This document shows positions 16,880 to 25,448 of a stretch of DNA of 64,000 bases, piece after piece. Position 1 is the first letter of the stretch. Each line of letters starts with the position of its first letter. The notes beneath the pieces are model-generated. The model ran no database searches. It was not told where the DNA came from and worked only from the letters and a program-made list of their open reading frames with translations. This DNA is from JBBDYH01 sp040901795 (GTDB lineage Bacteria; Planctomycetota; Planctomycetia; Pirellulales; JALHPA01), in the NCBI GenBank assembly GCA_040901795.1, contig JBBDYH010000135.1, positions 1-64,000 on the forward strand, written 5' to 3'. The translations under genes and the position numbers were made by a program.

Positions 16880-16914
16880 TCCGTGGGCGTCGGTGGGCAC
16901 AGCCCACCCTACAC
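16853..16914. repeat. GTGGGC...GCCCAC palindromes, family C-like
   Basis: GTGGGCTCCGCCCAC (16853-16867) and GGTGGGCACAGCCCACC (about 16892-16908) followed by CTAC are related to the 31-bp family C element at 4278-4308 and 35436-35466. The first half overlaps the end of the FHA gene. The block lies between convergent genes and may serve as a bidirectional terminator. Confidence 0.6.
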
Positions 16915-16926
16915 AAGTAATCCGGC

Positions 16927-17940
16927 TCAAAATCCTCGCGCCGCGACAATGTCGTCGAAGTCGCGGAGCTCGTAGCCGAGCTTAACTCGGTCGAGCGTGT
17001 GGCAGAGCCCGCGGAGCGCGACGCCCATCCCATCGGGGCCACTAAAGCCGCCGTACTGACCGCCTCCTTTGACGTGCGGCTCCAGGTCGAGAAATACGCC
17101 TGGTATGCCCCGCCGCTTGAGCTTCTTGGTCAACGTTGGGACCAGGCCACGAAAGTCGCGCAGGATGGCCTCGTGTCCGCCGTCGCCCAGGTCGGCCGGG
17201 ACAAAGTGCTTGAGCGCCTCCTCATCGACGTGCTTGGCGCGTTTGAGACCTTTGGGCGAGCGGTAATCCTTGATGTGGATCCAGCCCAGCCCCGGTTTCA
17301 TCGCCTGGTACTGCTCGAAGGTCTCGCGCGGCGTGAACCCTTGTGTGATGATGTTCCCCGCGTCGAAGATCAGCACCAGCGCCGGATCGTTCACCTGCTT
17401 ATAGATCTCGGCCATCAAATAGCCGTTCTGGCCGACGAGGTTCGCTTCGACTTCCAGGCCATAGGTCAGGTCCGAGCGGTGGCAGGCTTCGGCGATCTGG
17501 CCGATCTGATCGACCGCTTGCGGCAGATGAGGTTCGGGGTTGCTTCCCCGCGGGTGATAGAACGAAAACCCGCGAATCAGCTTGGTTTCAAAGGCGTGCG
17601 CCAGTTCGCAGGCTCGGGCCACGTCTTTGGCGAGATACTTCTTGAACGGCACATAGGCGTTCTTGGTGCCGTCGGGTTTATCGACCAGCTTTACTTTGCC
17701 GATGGGCGAGCCGATGCAGGTGACGTTCAGTCCGTATTCGTCCTCCAGGTGGCGGATCTTCTGGATCTCGGCCGTGCTGAGCTTCATCACGTTCTTGATG
17801 CCGCGGCCGGCATCAATGAACCGCAGGCTGTAATACTGGAGTCCAAGCGCGGCAAACGCTGCGAACTGCTGCACGGCGGTCTTCTGGTTCGCCGCTTCAT
17901 CGCCAAAGCCGGAAAGGATGACCTGCGGGTTTTCGGGCAT
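16927..17940 (-). CDS. Sugar phosphate isomerase/epimerase-like TIM-barrel protein
   Basis: 337 residues of the xylose-isomerase-like TIM-barrel superfamily (AP endonuclease 2 fold). Likely metal ligands appear in order: GLEVEANLVG (Glu), LIFDAGN (Asp), WIHIKDYRSP (His/Asp) and VFLDLEPH (Glu). FSFYHPRGSNP lies near the substrate loop. Planctomycetes carry many paralogs thought to act on sugars or inositols; substrate cannot be inferred. ATG at 17940 follows GAGCGCCCTC without a clear ribosome site. The gene is alone, convergent with the FHA gene. Confidence 0.85.
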   Translation of the reverse strand: MPENPQVILSGFGDEAANQKTAVQQFAAFAALGLQYYSLRFIDAGRGIKNVMKLSTAEIQKIRHLEDEYGLNVTCIGSPIGKVKLVDKPDGTKNAYVPFKKYLAKDVARACELAHAFETKLIRGFSFYHPRGSNPEPHLPQAVDQIGQIAEACHRSDLTYGLEVEANLVGQNGYLMAEIYKQVNDPALVLIFDAGNIITQGFTPRETFEQYQAMKPGLGWIHIKDYRSPKGLKRAKHVDEEALKHFVPADLGDGGHEAILRDFRGLVPTLTKKLKRRGIPGVFLDLEPHVKGGGQYGGFSGPDGMGVALRGLCHTLDRVKLGYELRDFDDIVAARGF

Positions 17941-18021
17941 GAGGGCGCTCGTGGGTGGCCTGAGGGTGATCGGCCATTGTGCGGCGGATCAGGCGTGGCT
18001 GCAAGGGGCGGGCGGGAAGCC

Positions 18022-18167
18022 CGAATCACGAAATCCGAATGACGAACGAAATCCGAATGACGAATGACGAGCGTGGGCCGACCGGTCAGCAGTCGCCTTT
18101 ATTTGTCATTCGGAATTCGTGTCGCCGCGGCGACTTTCGTCATTCGAGCTTCGTCATTTGTCATTGC
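18022..18167. repeat. Fold-back block of GAATGACGAA words overlapping the queF end
   Basis: Left arm (18022-18070) is built of CGAAATCCGAATGACGAA words. The right arm (about 18101-18167) carries the complement: TTTGTCATTCGGAATTCGTG, then TTCGTCATTCGAGCTTCGTC. The right arm lies inside the queF reading frame and encodes its last residues. GTCGCCGCGGCGAC at about 18121-18134 is a 14-bp self-complementary centre. Confidence 0.7.
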
Positions 18168-18518
18168 TGCCACGTGCGTCGCCGTCACCGTCGTCGAAAT
18201 TCCCCCCCGCGGCGTGAATGAAGCCACCAGCGTCATCCGGCGTGGCTGCAATACGGCCACCAGGTCGTCGAGGATGCGGTTCGTTACGTGCTCGTAGAAG
18301 ATGCCCTCGTTGCGAAACCGTTGGAGGTACAACTTGAGGCTCTTCAGCTCGACGCACTTCTCGGCGGGTGTATACGTGAACGTCAACGTGCCGAAATCGG
18401 GTTGTCCCGTCTTGGGACAGACGCTGGTAAACTCCGGGCAAACGATGTTGATCTCATAGTCGCGCCCCGGGTACTGGTTGGCGAAGGTCTCGAGTGTGTC
18501 GCGGAAGTTGTCGGACAA
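18099..18518 (-). CDS. queF: NADPH-dependent 7-cyano-7-deazaguanine (preQ0) reductase
   Basis: Reduces preQ0 to preQ1 for queuosine tRNA modification. It is the short (type I, YkvM-like) form. Catalytic Cys34 and Asp41 are in FTSVCPKTGQPDFGTL; ELKSLKLYLQRFRNEGIFYE is the QueF signature for NADPH and substrate binding. Start is TTG at 18516-18518 after a strong AAAAGGAGACGCAC ribosome site. The conserved protein should end near GGISTTVTA; the extra ~26 residues (including MTNDEARMTKVAAATRI) are encoded by the right arm of a fold-back repeat, so the native stop was lost. Divergent from queC. Confidence 0.93.
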   Translation of the reverse strand: MSDNFRDTLETFANQYPGRDYEINIVCPEFTSVCPKTGQPDFGTLTFTYTPAEKCVELKSLKLYLQRFRNEGIFYEHVTNRILDDLVAVLQPRRMTLVASFTPRGGISTTVTATHVAAMTNDEARMTKVAAATRIPNDK

Positions 18519-18566
18519 AGTGCGTCTCCTTTTCTCAGTGTCCTCATTGTGGCATGATCAACTTGT

Positions 18567-18657
18567 GTAGGGAACGGCCTCCGTGCCGTTCCGTTGGGCT
18601 AATCGGGTTGGCAATATGTATTGGCGATTCCGGAACGCCACTGAGGGCGTTCCCTAC
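18567..18657. repeat. 91-bp bipartite palindromic element, family A, copy 1
   Basis: The element begins GTAGGGAACGGCCTCCGTGC and ends ACTGAGGGCGTTCCCTAC, with outer ends inverted (GTAGGGAACG/CGTTCCCTAC). It contains two inner hairpins, GGAACGGC-N-GCCGTTCC and GGAACGCC-N-GGCGTTCC. A reverse-oriented relative lies at 39966-40057. It separates the divergent queF and queC genes and ends 8 bp before the queC start. Confidence 0.85.
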
Positions 18658-18665
18658 AGAACACT

Positions 18666-19397
18666 ATGTCGCAACTTCGACGTGCCATTGTTCTCCTCTC
18701 GGGCGGCCTCGATTCCGCCACTACGGCGGCCATTGCGCGGGCCGAGGGGTACGACCTCTTCGCGTTGTCATTCGACTACGGCCAGCGGCATCGGTTTGAG
18801 CTGGAGGCGGCGCGGCGTGTCGCAGCGGCGATCGGTGTCTGCGAGCATCGCGTAGTGACGATCGATCTTGCGCAGTTTGGCGGCAGTGCGCTCACTACCG
18901 ACGTAGCCGTGCCCAAGGACCGCGGCGACGACGCCATGCACACCGGCATCCCGATCACGTATGTGCCGGCGCGCAACACGGTGTTTCTGGCGCTGGCGCT
19001 GGCCTACGCCGAGGTGACCGGCGCGGCGGATATCTTCATTGGCGTCAACTCCATCGACTACAGCGGCTATCCAGACTGCCGACCGGAGTTCATCTCGGCG
19101 TTTGAGCGCGTGGCCAACCTGGGCACGAAGGCGGGCGTCGAAGGGGAGTTGCAGTTCAAAATCCACATGCCACTGGTGCTCTTGACCAAGGCCGAGATCA
19201 TCCGCCGTGGCGTGGAGCTTGGTGTCGAATACTCTCTGACGCACAGTTGTTACGACCCAGATGAGCAGGGCAGGGCGTGCGGGCGATGCGATTCATGCCA
19301 GCTTCGCCGGCGCGGTTTCGCGGAGGCGGGGATACCTGATCCGACGATCTACAAGGAGATATGGGGATACGGAGGGAGATATGGGGATGTAGAGTAG
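18666..19397 (+). CDS. queC: 7-cyano-7-deazaguanine synthase
   Basis: ATP-dependent conversion of 7-carboxy-7-deazaguanine to preQ0. The PP-loop LLSGGLDSATT is at residues 10-20; GIPITYVPARNTVFL is the QueC signature; the zinc site is HSCYDPDEQGRACGRCDSCQ (four Cys). The family usually ends near GIPDPT; here a further YKEIWGYGGRYGDVE comes from the left arm of a GGAGATATGGGGA fold-back repeat. No Shine-Dalgarno is evident before ATG 18666, which lies 8 bp after a palindromic element. The downstream queE gene belongs to the same pathway. Confidence 0.95.
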   Translation: MSQLRRAIVLLSGGLDSATTAAIARAEGYDLFALSFDYGQRHRFELEAARRVAAAIGVCEHRVVTIDLAQFGGSALTTDVAVPKDRGDDAMHTGIPITYVPARNTVFLALALAYAEVTGAADIFIGVNSIDYSGYPDCRPEFISAFERVANLGTKAGVEGELQFKIHMPLVLLTKAEIIRRGVELGVEYSLTHSCYDPDEQGRACGRCDSCQLRRRGFAEAGIPDPTIYKEIWGYGGRYGDVE

Positions 19398-19474
19398 AGT
19401 GCCGCGATGTGGCCTCGGTGCGTACACTTAAGAATCGAATATCGTCCCATCTCCCTCGTCATCCCCCAATCTCC
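19355..19474. repeat. Fold-back repeat between queC and queE
   Basis: GGAGATATGGGGATACGGAG plus GGAGATATGGGGA (19355-19387) pairs imperfectly with TCCCATCTCCCTCGTCATCC plus CCCAATCTCC (19445-19474). The left arm codes for the last QueC residues; the right arm ends immediately before the TTG proposed as queE start. Confidence 0.7.
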
Positions 19475-20161
19475 TTGAGAATCGCCGAAATCTACAAATC
19501 GCTCCAAGGCGAAGGCCGCCTGACCGGCACGGAGAGCATCTTCTTGCGCACCAGCGGCTGTAACCTGCGGTGCTGGTTTTGCGATACACTGTACACGTCG
19601 TGGGCGGCGGAAGGGGACGATCTATCGGTCGAAGAGATCCTCCGGCAGGTCGAGAAGCACGACTCCGGGCACGTGGTGGTGACGGGTGGCGAGCCAATGC
19701 TGTTTGCCGAACTGATTCCGTTCGCACAACAGCTTCGTGCCGCGGGTCGACACATCACGATTGAAACCGCTGGCACACTCTACCTGCCTGTGGCGTGTGA
19801 CCTGATGTCGATCAGCCCAAAGCTCGCCAACTCGACGCCGCCCGCCGAGCGCGATGAGCGCTGGCATCGCCGCCACGAGCGGTCGCGGCACGTACCCCAG
19901 GTTATCCGAGCGCTCGTTCGCGAGTACGAACATCAGTTAAAGTTTGTCGTGGATTCACCGGCCGACTGCCGGGCGGTCGATCAGTACCTAAAGGAGTTTC
20001 CGGAAATCCGCCGCGAGAACGTAATGCTGATGCCGCAGGGGACCGACCGTGGAACGCTTGCGCAACACGAAACCTGGCTAAAGCCTTACTGCCAGGCGCA
20101 CGGCCTGAGCTACTGCCCGCGCAAGCACATCGAGTGGTGGGGGCACCGGCGGGGAGTGTGA
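19475..20161 (+). CDS. queE: 7-carboxy-7-deazaguanine synthase (radical SAM)
   Basis: Radical SAM ring contraction of carboxytetrahydropterin to CDG, the step before QueC. The QueE-type cluster motif SGCNLRCWFC (CX3CX2C) is present, preceded by IAEIYKSLQGEGRLTGTESI, the canonical N-terminus. VVVTGGEPML and HITIETAGTL are substrate and SAM strands. The frame is open from ATG 19361, but those first 38 residues come from fold-back repeat DNA, so I place the start at TTG 19475 (LRIAEIYKSL). queD is not in this window. It is convergent with the gene at 20288. Confidence 0.92.
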   Translation: MRIAEIYKSLQGEGRLTGTESIFLRTSGCNLRCWFCDTLYTSWAAEGDDLSVEEILRQVEKHDSGHVVVTGGEPMLFAELIPFAQQLRAAGRHITIETAGTLYLPVACDLMSISPKLANSTPPAERDERWHRRHERSRHVPQVIRALVREYEHQLKFVVDSPADCRAVDQYLKEFPEIRRENVMLMPQGTDRGTLAQHETWLKPYCQAHGLSYCPRKHIEWWGHRRGV

Positions 20162-20164
20162 CTG

Positions 20165-20287
20165 TTTGGAGTGCGATGACTTGTCCTCGCTTTGGATTTC
20201 CAATCGCGGCCGAATAACAACTGACTGCGACTACCTGAATCGGCGCGGATTGAAATCCAAAGCGGCAACCAGTCGCCGCACTCCAAA
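20165..20287. repeat. 123-bp near-perfect fold-back element
   Basis: TTTGGAGTGCG at 20165-20175 pairs with CGCACTCCAAA at 20277-20287. Inward, CGCTTTGGATTTCCAATCGC on the left pairs with CGCGGATTGAAATCCAAAGC on the right. Nearly the whole ~47-nt left half can pair with the right half. It lies between the convergent queE and 20288 genes, where it could act as a two-way terminator. No coding capacity. Confidence 0.8.
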
Positions 20288-20626
20288 TCACTCCAGCAGC
20301 TCCCCAATTTCGCGCACCGCGACCGCCAGCGACCTCGAAGCCATCTGGAAATTGGTGTGCGTCGAGATGTCGGATTGTTCGGCGACAAACCGCTCGGTGA
20401 TCCGCTTGAGCTTCGCGAACTTCTTGTGGGCCAGCTTGAGATACGCCTCGGCGTTCTGGTTCTTCCATGGCTCGCCGAGGGCCAGCATGTAGTCGTACAG
20501 CTCACGATGTACGTCGCGTAGCTCTTCGATCTCCTCGGCTTCCTCCGAATGCTTGAGGAAGGTGCGCACCATCCAGATGTGGCTCAATAGCTCGTCGACG
20601 CGGGTCATGCGCTCGTGGGGCGACAT
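20288..20626 (-). CDS. Conserved hypothetical protein, all-alpha
   Basis: 112 residues from ATG 20624-20626 (MSPHERMTRVDELLSHIWMV). The frame continues 15 codons upstream, but that part is encoded by a family B hairpin and is unlikely to be native. The protein is helical and charged: RTFLKHSEEAEEIEELRDVH, RELYDYMLALGEPWKNQ, LAHKKFAKLKRITERFV, THTNFQMASRSLAVAVREIG. There is no signal or membrane segment. I recall similar proteins across Pirellulales without assigned function. Neighbours give no pathway clue. Confidence 0.75.
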   Translation of the reverse strand: MSPHERMTRVDELLSHIWMVRTFLKHSEEAEEIEELRDVHRELYDYMLALGEPWKNQNAEAYLKLAHKKFAKLKRITERFVAEQSDISTHTNFQMASRSLAVAVREIGELLE

Positions 20627-20640
20627 ACGTGTTCGCGAGC

Positions 20641-20673
20641 GTGTGGCACTGCTCGCGGCGAGCAGTGGCACAC
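20641..20673. repeat. Family B hairpin, copy 1
   Basis: A 33-bp imperfect palindrome with arms CACTGCTCGC and GCGAGCAGTG around a single base. It lies 14 bp upstream of the start of the 20288-20626 gene. Related copies are at 41088-41116 and 43178-43205, each also just upstream of a start codon. Confidence 0.85.
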
Positions 20674-20702
20674 GTCACGAGTTGGTCCCTTGGTTGGCGA
20701 TT

Positions 20703-21728
20703 CTAAGTCTTTGCCGCCTCTTTCGCATCTTCGGCGGGCTTCGAGGTCGGCGGGGCAGGGGGGTGTGCGTGCGCTGGACCGCGCGGGGCGAAGACCAACA
20801 CGGTCACCGCGCCGATAATCACAATAATCAACCCAGCGATAAACGTGGGACGAAGTTCGCCCACCCGATCGGCGGCCATCAGTGCGGCAAAGGTATTGAT
20901 CACCGGCGCGCCGCCGAACACCAGCGGCATCACGTAGATCGGCTTGCCGCCGAAGTTGAAGGCCAGGATGATGCCGATCGCGCCGATCGCGCCCGCCGCT
21001 CCGCCTGCCAGGCTCCAAAGTGTACCGCGGAATGTCCACTCGCCCGGGTCGCCCACCAGTGGCATCAACAGCAGCGGCAACACCACCGCAATCACCAAAT
21101 AAGCGAGGCCGACACAAATCAGCGGCCGCAATCGGCTGCCTTGCATAGCCATTTGCCCCTTGTGCAAGACCGGCCCATAGACGCCCCACGAAATCGCCGT
21201 CAATGCGATGGCGCCGACAATTCTTAACCAATCTAGGACGGTCAGTTCGGCGGCGGCTTGTGCGGCTTGCGGCGCTGGCTTGAAAATGAGCACCATTGCG
21301 GCGCCGGCGATCACCAGGATCAGCCCGGCCAAGAACATGGGATTTGTGCGGAACGATCGTCCCATATACATTGTGGTGAACGTATTGATTGCCGGCGCAC
21401 AGCCGAAGACCAGCGGCATCACATAAACCGGCCGGCCGCCGAACGTCAGTGCCAGGATCACACCCAGTGCCCCCAGCGCACCGACGGCCCCCGCGATCAG
21501 GCTCCAAGTCGTGCCGGTCGCGGTCCACTTTCCTGTCTCGCCGTTCAGATAGAGCCACACCAAGGGCGCCAGCACGGCCAAGAGAAAATACGCCAGACCC
21601 ACGCAGATGAAAGGCCTCAATCGGCTCTCGAGCATTTCGTGCTGTCCCACGTGCAGCACGACGCCGTACACGCCCCAGCAGAAGGCGGTCAATACGATCG
21701 ACATGGGAACGGCAAGCAACGATGCCAT
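20703..21728 (-). CDS. Ten-helix membrane protein with internal duplication (DMT-like)
   Basis: 341 residues, strongly hydrophobic. Residues ~8-150 and ~170-315 are tandem copies. WGVYGVVLHVGQHEML, SRLRPFICVGLAY and RPVYVMPLVFGCAPAINTF in the first match WGVYGPVLHKGQMAMQ, SRLRPLICVGLAY and KPIYVMPLVFGGAPVINTF in the second. Each half has about five transmembrane helices, as in drug/metabolite (EamA-like) transporters. The C-terminus is a Pro/Ala-rich cytoplasmic tail. Substrate unknown. It lies on the strand of the ABC exporter genes but 78 bp away. Confidence 0.82.
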   Translation of the reverse strand: MASLLAVPMSIVLTAFCWGVYGVVLHVGQHEMLESRLRPFICVGLAYFLLAVLAPLVWLYLNGETGKWTATGTTWSLIAGAVGALGALGVILALTFGGRPVYVMPLVFGCAPAINTFTTMYMGRSFRTNPMFLAGLILVIAGAAMVLIFKPAPQAAQAAAELTVLDWLRIVGAIALTAISWGVYGPVLHKGQMAMQGSRLRPLICVGLAYLVIAVVLPLLLMPLVGDPGEWTFRGTLWSLAGGAAGAIGAIGIILAFNFGGKPIYVMPLVFGGAPVINTFAALMAADRVGELRPTFIAGLIIVIIGAVTVLVFAPRGPAHAHPPAPPTSKPAEDAKEAAKT

Positions 21729-21806
21729 GCGGGCGTGTCTCCGGGAGGACGGCGGGTGGAAAGCGATCAGTTTAGCAGGAGCGAGCTAAAGCTTGAACTC
21801 CAACGG

Positions 21807-24800
21807 CTACTCACCGCGCAGCCCCTCTAGCAGTGGCGCCCGAATCGTCGCCCGCACCGCAACGAGGCCCGCCAACAGACCCACGGCGAGCACCAGCGCC
21901 AGTGTGCCGGCCAACGACAGCCAGGGGATCGAGGCGTCCCCCTGGAGGAGGTTGGGCAGTATCGCGACCAGCGCCGCGAGAACGCCCGTGCCCAATCCGA
22001 AGCAGAGCAAGGCGGCGTTTTCGAGCATTACCAGCCGACCTAAGCGGCGGCGGCGGAAGCCCGTAGCGCGCAAGAGAGCAAATTCGCCGCGGCGCTCCAG
22101 GACATTGCGAAGCTGGACCGTCGCCAGACCAAAAGTGCCCAGCAGCAAACCGAGGCCGCCGAGGCTTTGGAACGTTGAAAGATACGTGTTCTGCACGGCC
22201 ATGAAGCTGGCCAGCCTGTCGCTGGTGCGCTCCACGTCAAAGCCGTAATCGGAGAGGGCCGATTCAAACGCCTGTCCCACTCGGTCGAGCTCGCGATCGG
22301 GGTTCTCGACGAAGAATTCAGGCGTCTCAATGAGAAACATGCGAAAGCCATTCACGTCTGGAAAATGCAGGAAGAAGTAGTAATCGCCCATCAGTAGGTC
22401 GCCTTGGAAAACGCTGTTTTTCAACAGACCGACGACTTCCACCGGTATCTCGTTCCCCCGGCCATCTTCGATCGTAAAACGGTCCCCCACGCCGCTGAGG
22501 TGAAAACTGTACTTGGCTGTGTTTTCGTCAAGCACTACAGGCACAGGATTATTTGGCTTGTCGTATTGGGGCACCCCCCCTTCGTCCGTTGGAATGTTGC
22601 TCTTCATCAACAGAAGCCAGGGATTCTCGCGCTCGCGCTCATCCTGCGCAGCCGTTTGCGACCAGACGAAGCGGCCCTGCTGCGACGGCGGACTAATGGA
22701 CACGACTTTGGGCTGCTGCGGCTGGTACAGGTTCAAGCAGCTCGCGTCGTCTCCCGATTGGACGCGCAGCGGAATCACCGTTGCGCCGCCCACCGCGGCT
22801 TCATGGGCGTCGTCAAATCCCGCCTCGCTTCGGCCGGCCGCCGTGCTTAGGTCTTGATAGATCGGCTGGTCACTTTCGGCAATAAGTTGAAAGCCGCCGC
22901 TGCCGGTGTTCGGGTCGCCGATGTCGTCCGGTGGATCGAGGCGAAAGGCGCTGATGGCGACGATTAGAAACGTCGCCGTGGCAACCAGGCCGATTGTCAA
23001 CGTGCTGCGCAAGGGCGCGCGAGCCCCATTGCGGACCGCCAGCCGCGCAAGCGATCCGCCGGAAGAGTGCGATATGAGCGAGCTGGAGCGGCGCTCGCTT
23101 CGCAGCGAATGCCAGACTGTCGTCAACAGCCCTCCAAGTACCAGTGCCCCCGAGCCTACGAACGCGCCGGCCTGTGCTTCGCCGGAAAGCTGCGTGGCGA
23201 ACGTTAACACACCGACCGCAACGATGAGCATGGCGACGGCTAGGATCGGCGCCCAGGCGCGGCGGCCGCGGCGCGAGAATCGCTCTTCGGCGATTTGCCC
23301 GGCCAGCATCCGGCGAATTGAGGCTCGCCGCATCTGCCGCATTGACCACGCGATCGTAAGGACGGCAATCCATAAACCGACCGCGCACCCAATAACCAGG
23401 CTCAGCGGTGTGATGTAGAGATCGAGAAAGGGTGTGACAATCGCCGCGGTCCACCAGTGGTTCAGGCCGTAGATCATCAGCCAGGCGTAGCCGATGCCGC
23501 CCGCGACGCCGACGAGCGCTCCGACCGCGGCGACGATGGCCCCCTCGGCAACGAGCAACCATCGCGTTTTGCGCTGGCTAATGCCAGTGGCCAAGAGCAC
23601 GCCAATCTCTGCCGCACGCTGATCGACACCCAGCTTGAACAATAGGGCAATCAGCATCACCGCCGCGGCGATGATGAAGAAGCTGAAGCCCAAAAACAAG
23701 AAGTTGAACGACGTCGTACCCGCCGCCGCTTCCAGCCCTTGGGCTTTGACCGGCAAGAACGTAAAACCCATCGATGCCGGATCGATCTCTTTCTCGACGC
23801 GTGCGGCCAACGACTCGACGGTCATTCCTTCGGTCGCGGGAATGCGAATGCTAGTAACCGCGCCGAAGCGGCTGCGCCACATCGACTGGCCAGTTGCGAG
23901 CGAAATGAACCCTTTGGGCGTGGCCTTGTACTCATCCCAATAGCGCTCGTCCTGATCATTAGGCTTGACGGTACGAACGCGCTTGGCGTCGTAGGGGAAT
24001 GGCGGGTCCCAATTGGCAATGGACTCCTGGTCGGTGACGCCTTGCAGCTCGGGCGTAAAGTTCGGGTCGTTGGCGATGCCATCGAGCGGAACAACGCCGG
24101 CCAGTTTGAACGTTGCGCTCGTTTCATGGACACTGCCGTGAGTCGTCTCGGGCAGAAAAAAGTCGAGCGTGATCGGATCACCGATTTTCAGGTCCACTCC
24201 CTGATCGCGCATGTCGTCGGCCGCCCACGAGTTGAGGATGATTTCCGCATCGTTGGCGGTTTCCTCTTGGTCGAGCCGCGTGATCGTACGGCCATCGATT
24301 GTCGTGAGCGGTCCCAGCGGCGGCTCGCTGGTAAAGTCAACCGCCGCGATGGTCGAGTAGGGGATCTTCGCTTCCTTGCCGACCTTCGTGGCCTTGATGT
24401 AGTTCGCCAGATAGACAAGCACCGGCTGTGCTCCGTCCTTTGCGAAATCACGCAAGATCGCCTGAGCCGCCGGAGGCTCGATTAGCATCCGCTCGCTGAT
24501 GAAGTGGAAGTATCCGCGATCCGTTTTTTCGATTTGAATGCCGTAGTCGACCAGCCGCGGCTGCAAAGCGCGTTCGAGCGCGGACTGACAATCGGTGTTC
24601 GACCCAGTTTCGCCGCCTTCGCTTACGCGGTCGGCCACGAACATGGCGTTCACTTTGCCCGGCTGCTCAAGCAGGTCCTGCAGTGTCTCGACGTTCGTAA
24701 AAGCGTTGAAGACATTTTGCTGCGTCGGCCGCAGACCGAACCGGCCCAGACTCTCGGCCGGTACGATGTCGATGACGGTCAAGCCGCGGCTTTGCGACGT

Positions 24801-25331
24801 TGCGGTCTTGCGACCCAATGGGCTGTCAGCGGGTATGTCGCTTGGCTGCGGAAGCCGCAAGACTACTCGGTCGCCCACCTTGGTTTGTAGTTCGCTTGCC
24901 AGCGTCTGGTTGAGCACAACCTCGTTGAGCTTAGGCAGGCGGCTGGGCTGCACGTCACCTTGTCGCCAGAAGCGCTCGTCCGCCCCGACGACCGTGACGT
25001 CGCTTGCGCGCCGAGTGTTTTCTCCCGGGCGATCGAGGGTGCCCTGGAGCAGCATTGCGGGGAACACGTCGCGGTAACAATCGGCGATCCGCTCGGCCGT
25101 TTCGTCGACCAATTCGGTGCGAAAAAACCGTTGCGTGAGGAGCACTGAGTCGATCTCACCCAGCCGATCGAGCGCCAGATGCTGCAAGCTGCCGCGGACC
25201 GAGTCCCCCACCAACAGCGCCCCGGTAAGCACCGCCGTCCCAGCCGCCACGCCCAGCGCCACCGCGGCGTTGATTCGCAGGTGATAGGCGAGAGAGCGGA
25301 GGACCAATGTGAGCGCGGACATCGTTATCAA
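21807..25331 (-). CDS. FtsX-like ABC transporter permease, two-module
   Basis: 1174 residues. An N-terminal membrane helix (AVALGVAAGTAVLTGALLVG) is followed by a ~500-residue extracytoplasmic MacB-type region, and then the first FtsX block (NFLFLGFSFFIIAAAVMLIA, AEIGVLLATG, ten or so helices to about 850). A second periplasmic part and C-terminal FtsX helices with GEFALLRATGFRRRRLGRLV follow. The length fits permeases in which two FtsX modules are fused. It probably works with the ATPase 118 bp upstream (25449-26123) in mechanotransmission or lipoprotein export. The first ATG or that at codon 4 may be used. Confidence 0.88.
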   Translation of the reverse strand: MITMSALTLVLRSLAYHLRINAAVALGVAAGTAVLTGALLVGDSVRGSLQHLALDRLGEIDSVLLTQRFFRTELVDETAERIADCYRDVFPAMLLQGTLDRPGENTRRASDVTVVGADERFWRQGDVQPSRLPKLNEVVLNQTLASELQTKVGDRVVLRLPQPSDIPADSPLGRKTATSQSRGLTVIDIVPAESLGRFGLRPTQQNVFNAFTNVETLQDLLEQPGKVNAMFVADRVSEGGETGSNTDCQSALERALQPRLVDYGIQIEKTDRGYFHFISERMLIEPPAAQAILRDFAKDGAQPVLVYLANYIKATKVGKEAKIPYSTIAAVDFTSEPPLGPLTTIDGRTITRLDQEETANDAEIILNSWAADDMRDQGVDLKIGDPITLDFFLPETTHGSVHETSATFKLAGVVPLDGIANDPNFTPELQGVTDQESIANWDPPFPYDAKRVRTVKPNDQDERYWDEYKATPKGFISLATGQSMWRSRFGAVTSIRIPATEGMTVESLAARVEKEIDPASMGFTFLPVKAQGLEAAAGTTSFNFLFLGFSFFIIAAAVMLIALLFKLGVDQRAAEIGVLLATGISQRKTRWLLVAEGAIVAAVGALVGVAGGIGYAWLMIYGLNHWWTAAIVTPFLDLYITPLSLVIGCAVGLWIAVLTIAWSMRQMRRASIRRMLAGQIAEERFSRRGRRAWAPILAVAMLIVAVGVLTFATQLSGEAQAGAFVGSGALVLGGLLTTVWHSLRSERRSSSLISHSSGGSLARLAVRNGARAPLRSTLTIGLVATATFLIVAISAFRLDPPDDIGDPNTGSGGFQLIAESDQPIYQDLSTAAGRSEAGFDDAHEAAVGGATVIPLRVQSGDDASCLNLYQPQQPKVVSISPPSQQGRFVWSQTAAQDERERENPWLLLMKSNIPTDEGGVPQYDKPNNPVPVVLDENTAKYSFHLSGVGDRFTIEDGRGNEIPVEVVGLLKNSVFQGDLLMGDYYFFLHFPDVNGFRMFLIETPEFFVENPDRELDRVGQAFESALSDYGFDVERTSDRLASFMAVQNTYLSTFQSLGGLGLLLGTFGLATVQLRNVLERRGEFALLRATGFRRRRLGRLVMLENAALLCFGLGTGVLAALVAILPNLLQGDASIPWLSLAGTLALVLAVGLLAGLVAVRATIRAPLLEGLRGE

Positions 25332-25353
25332 TAAAAGCGGGATTTAGCGAGCC

Positions 25354-25434
25354 GAATGGGGAATGTGCGAATGGGGAATGCGGAATCGCAAAGCGTAATT
25401 CATTCCCCATTCCCCATTCCAATCATTCCCCATT
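25354..25434. repeat. GAATGGGGAATG fold-back, copy 1
   Basis: GAATGGGGAATG words on the left pair with CATTCCCCATTCC words on the right around a short loop. It fills the gap between the ABC ATPase and permease genes. A second copy lies on the other side of the ATPase gene (26128-26217). Confidence 0.8.
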
Positions 25435-25448
25435 TGCCTCCGTTCAAT

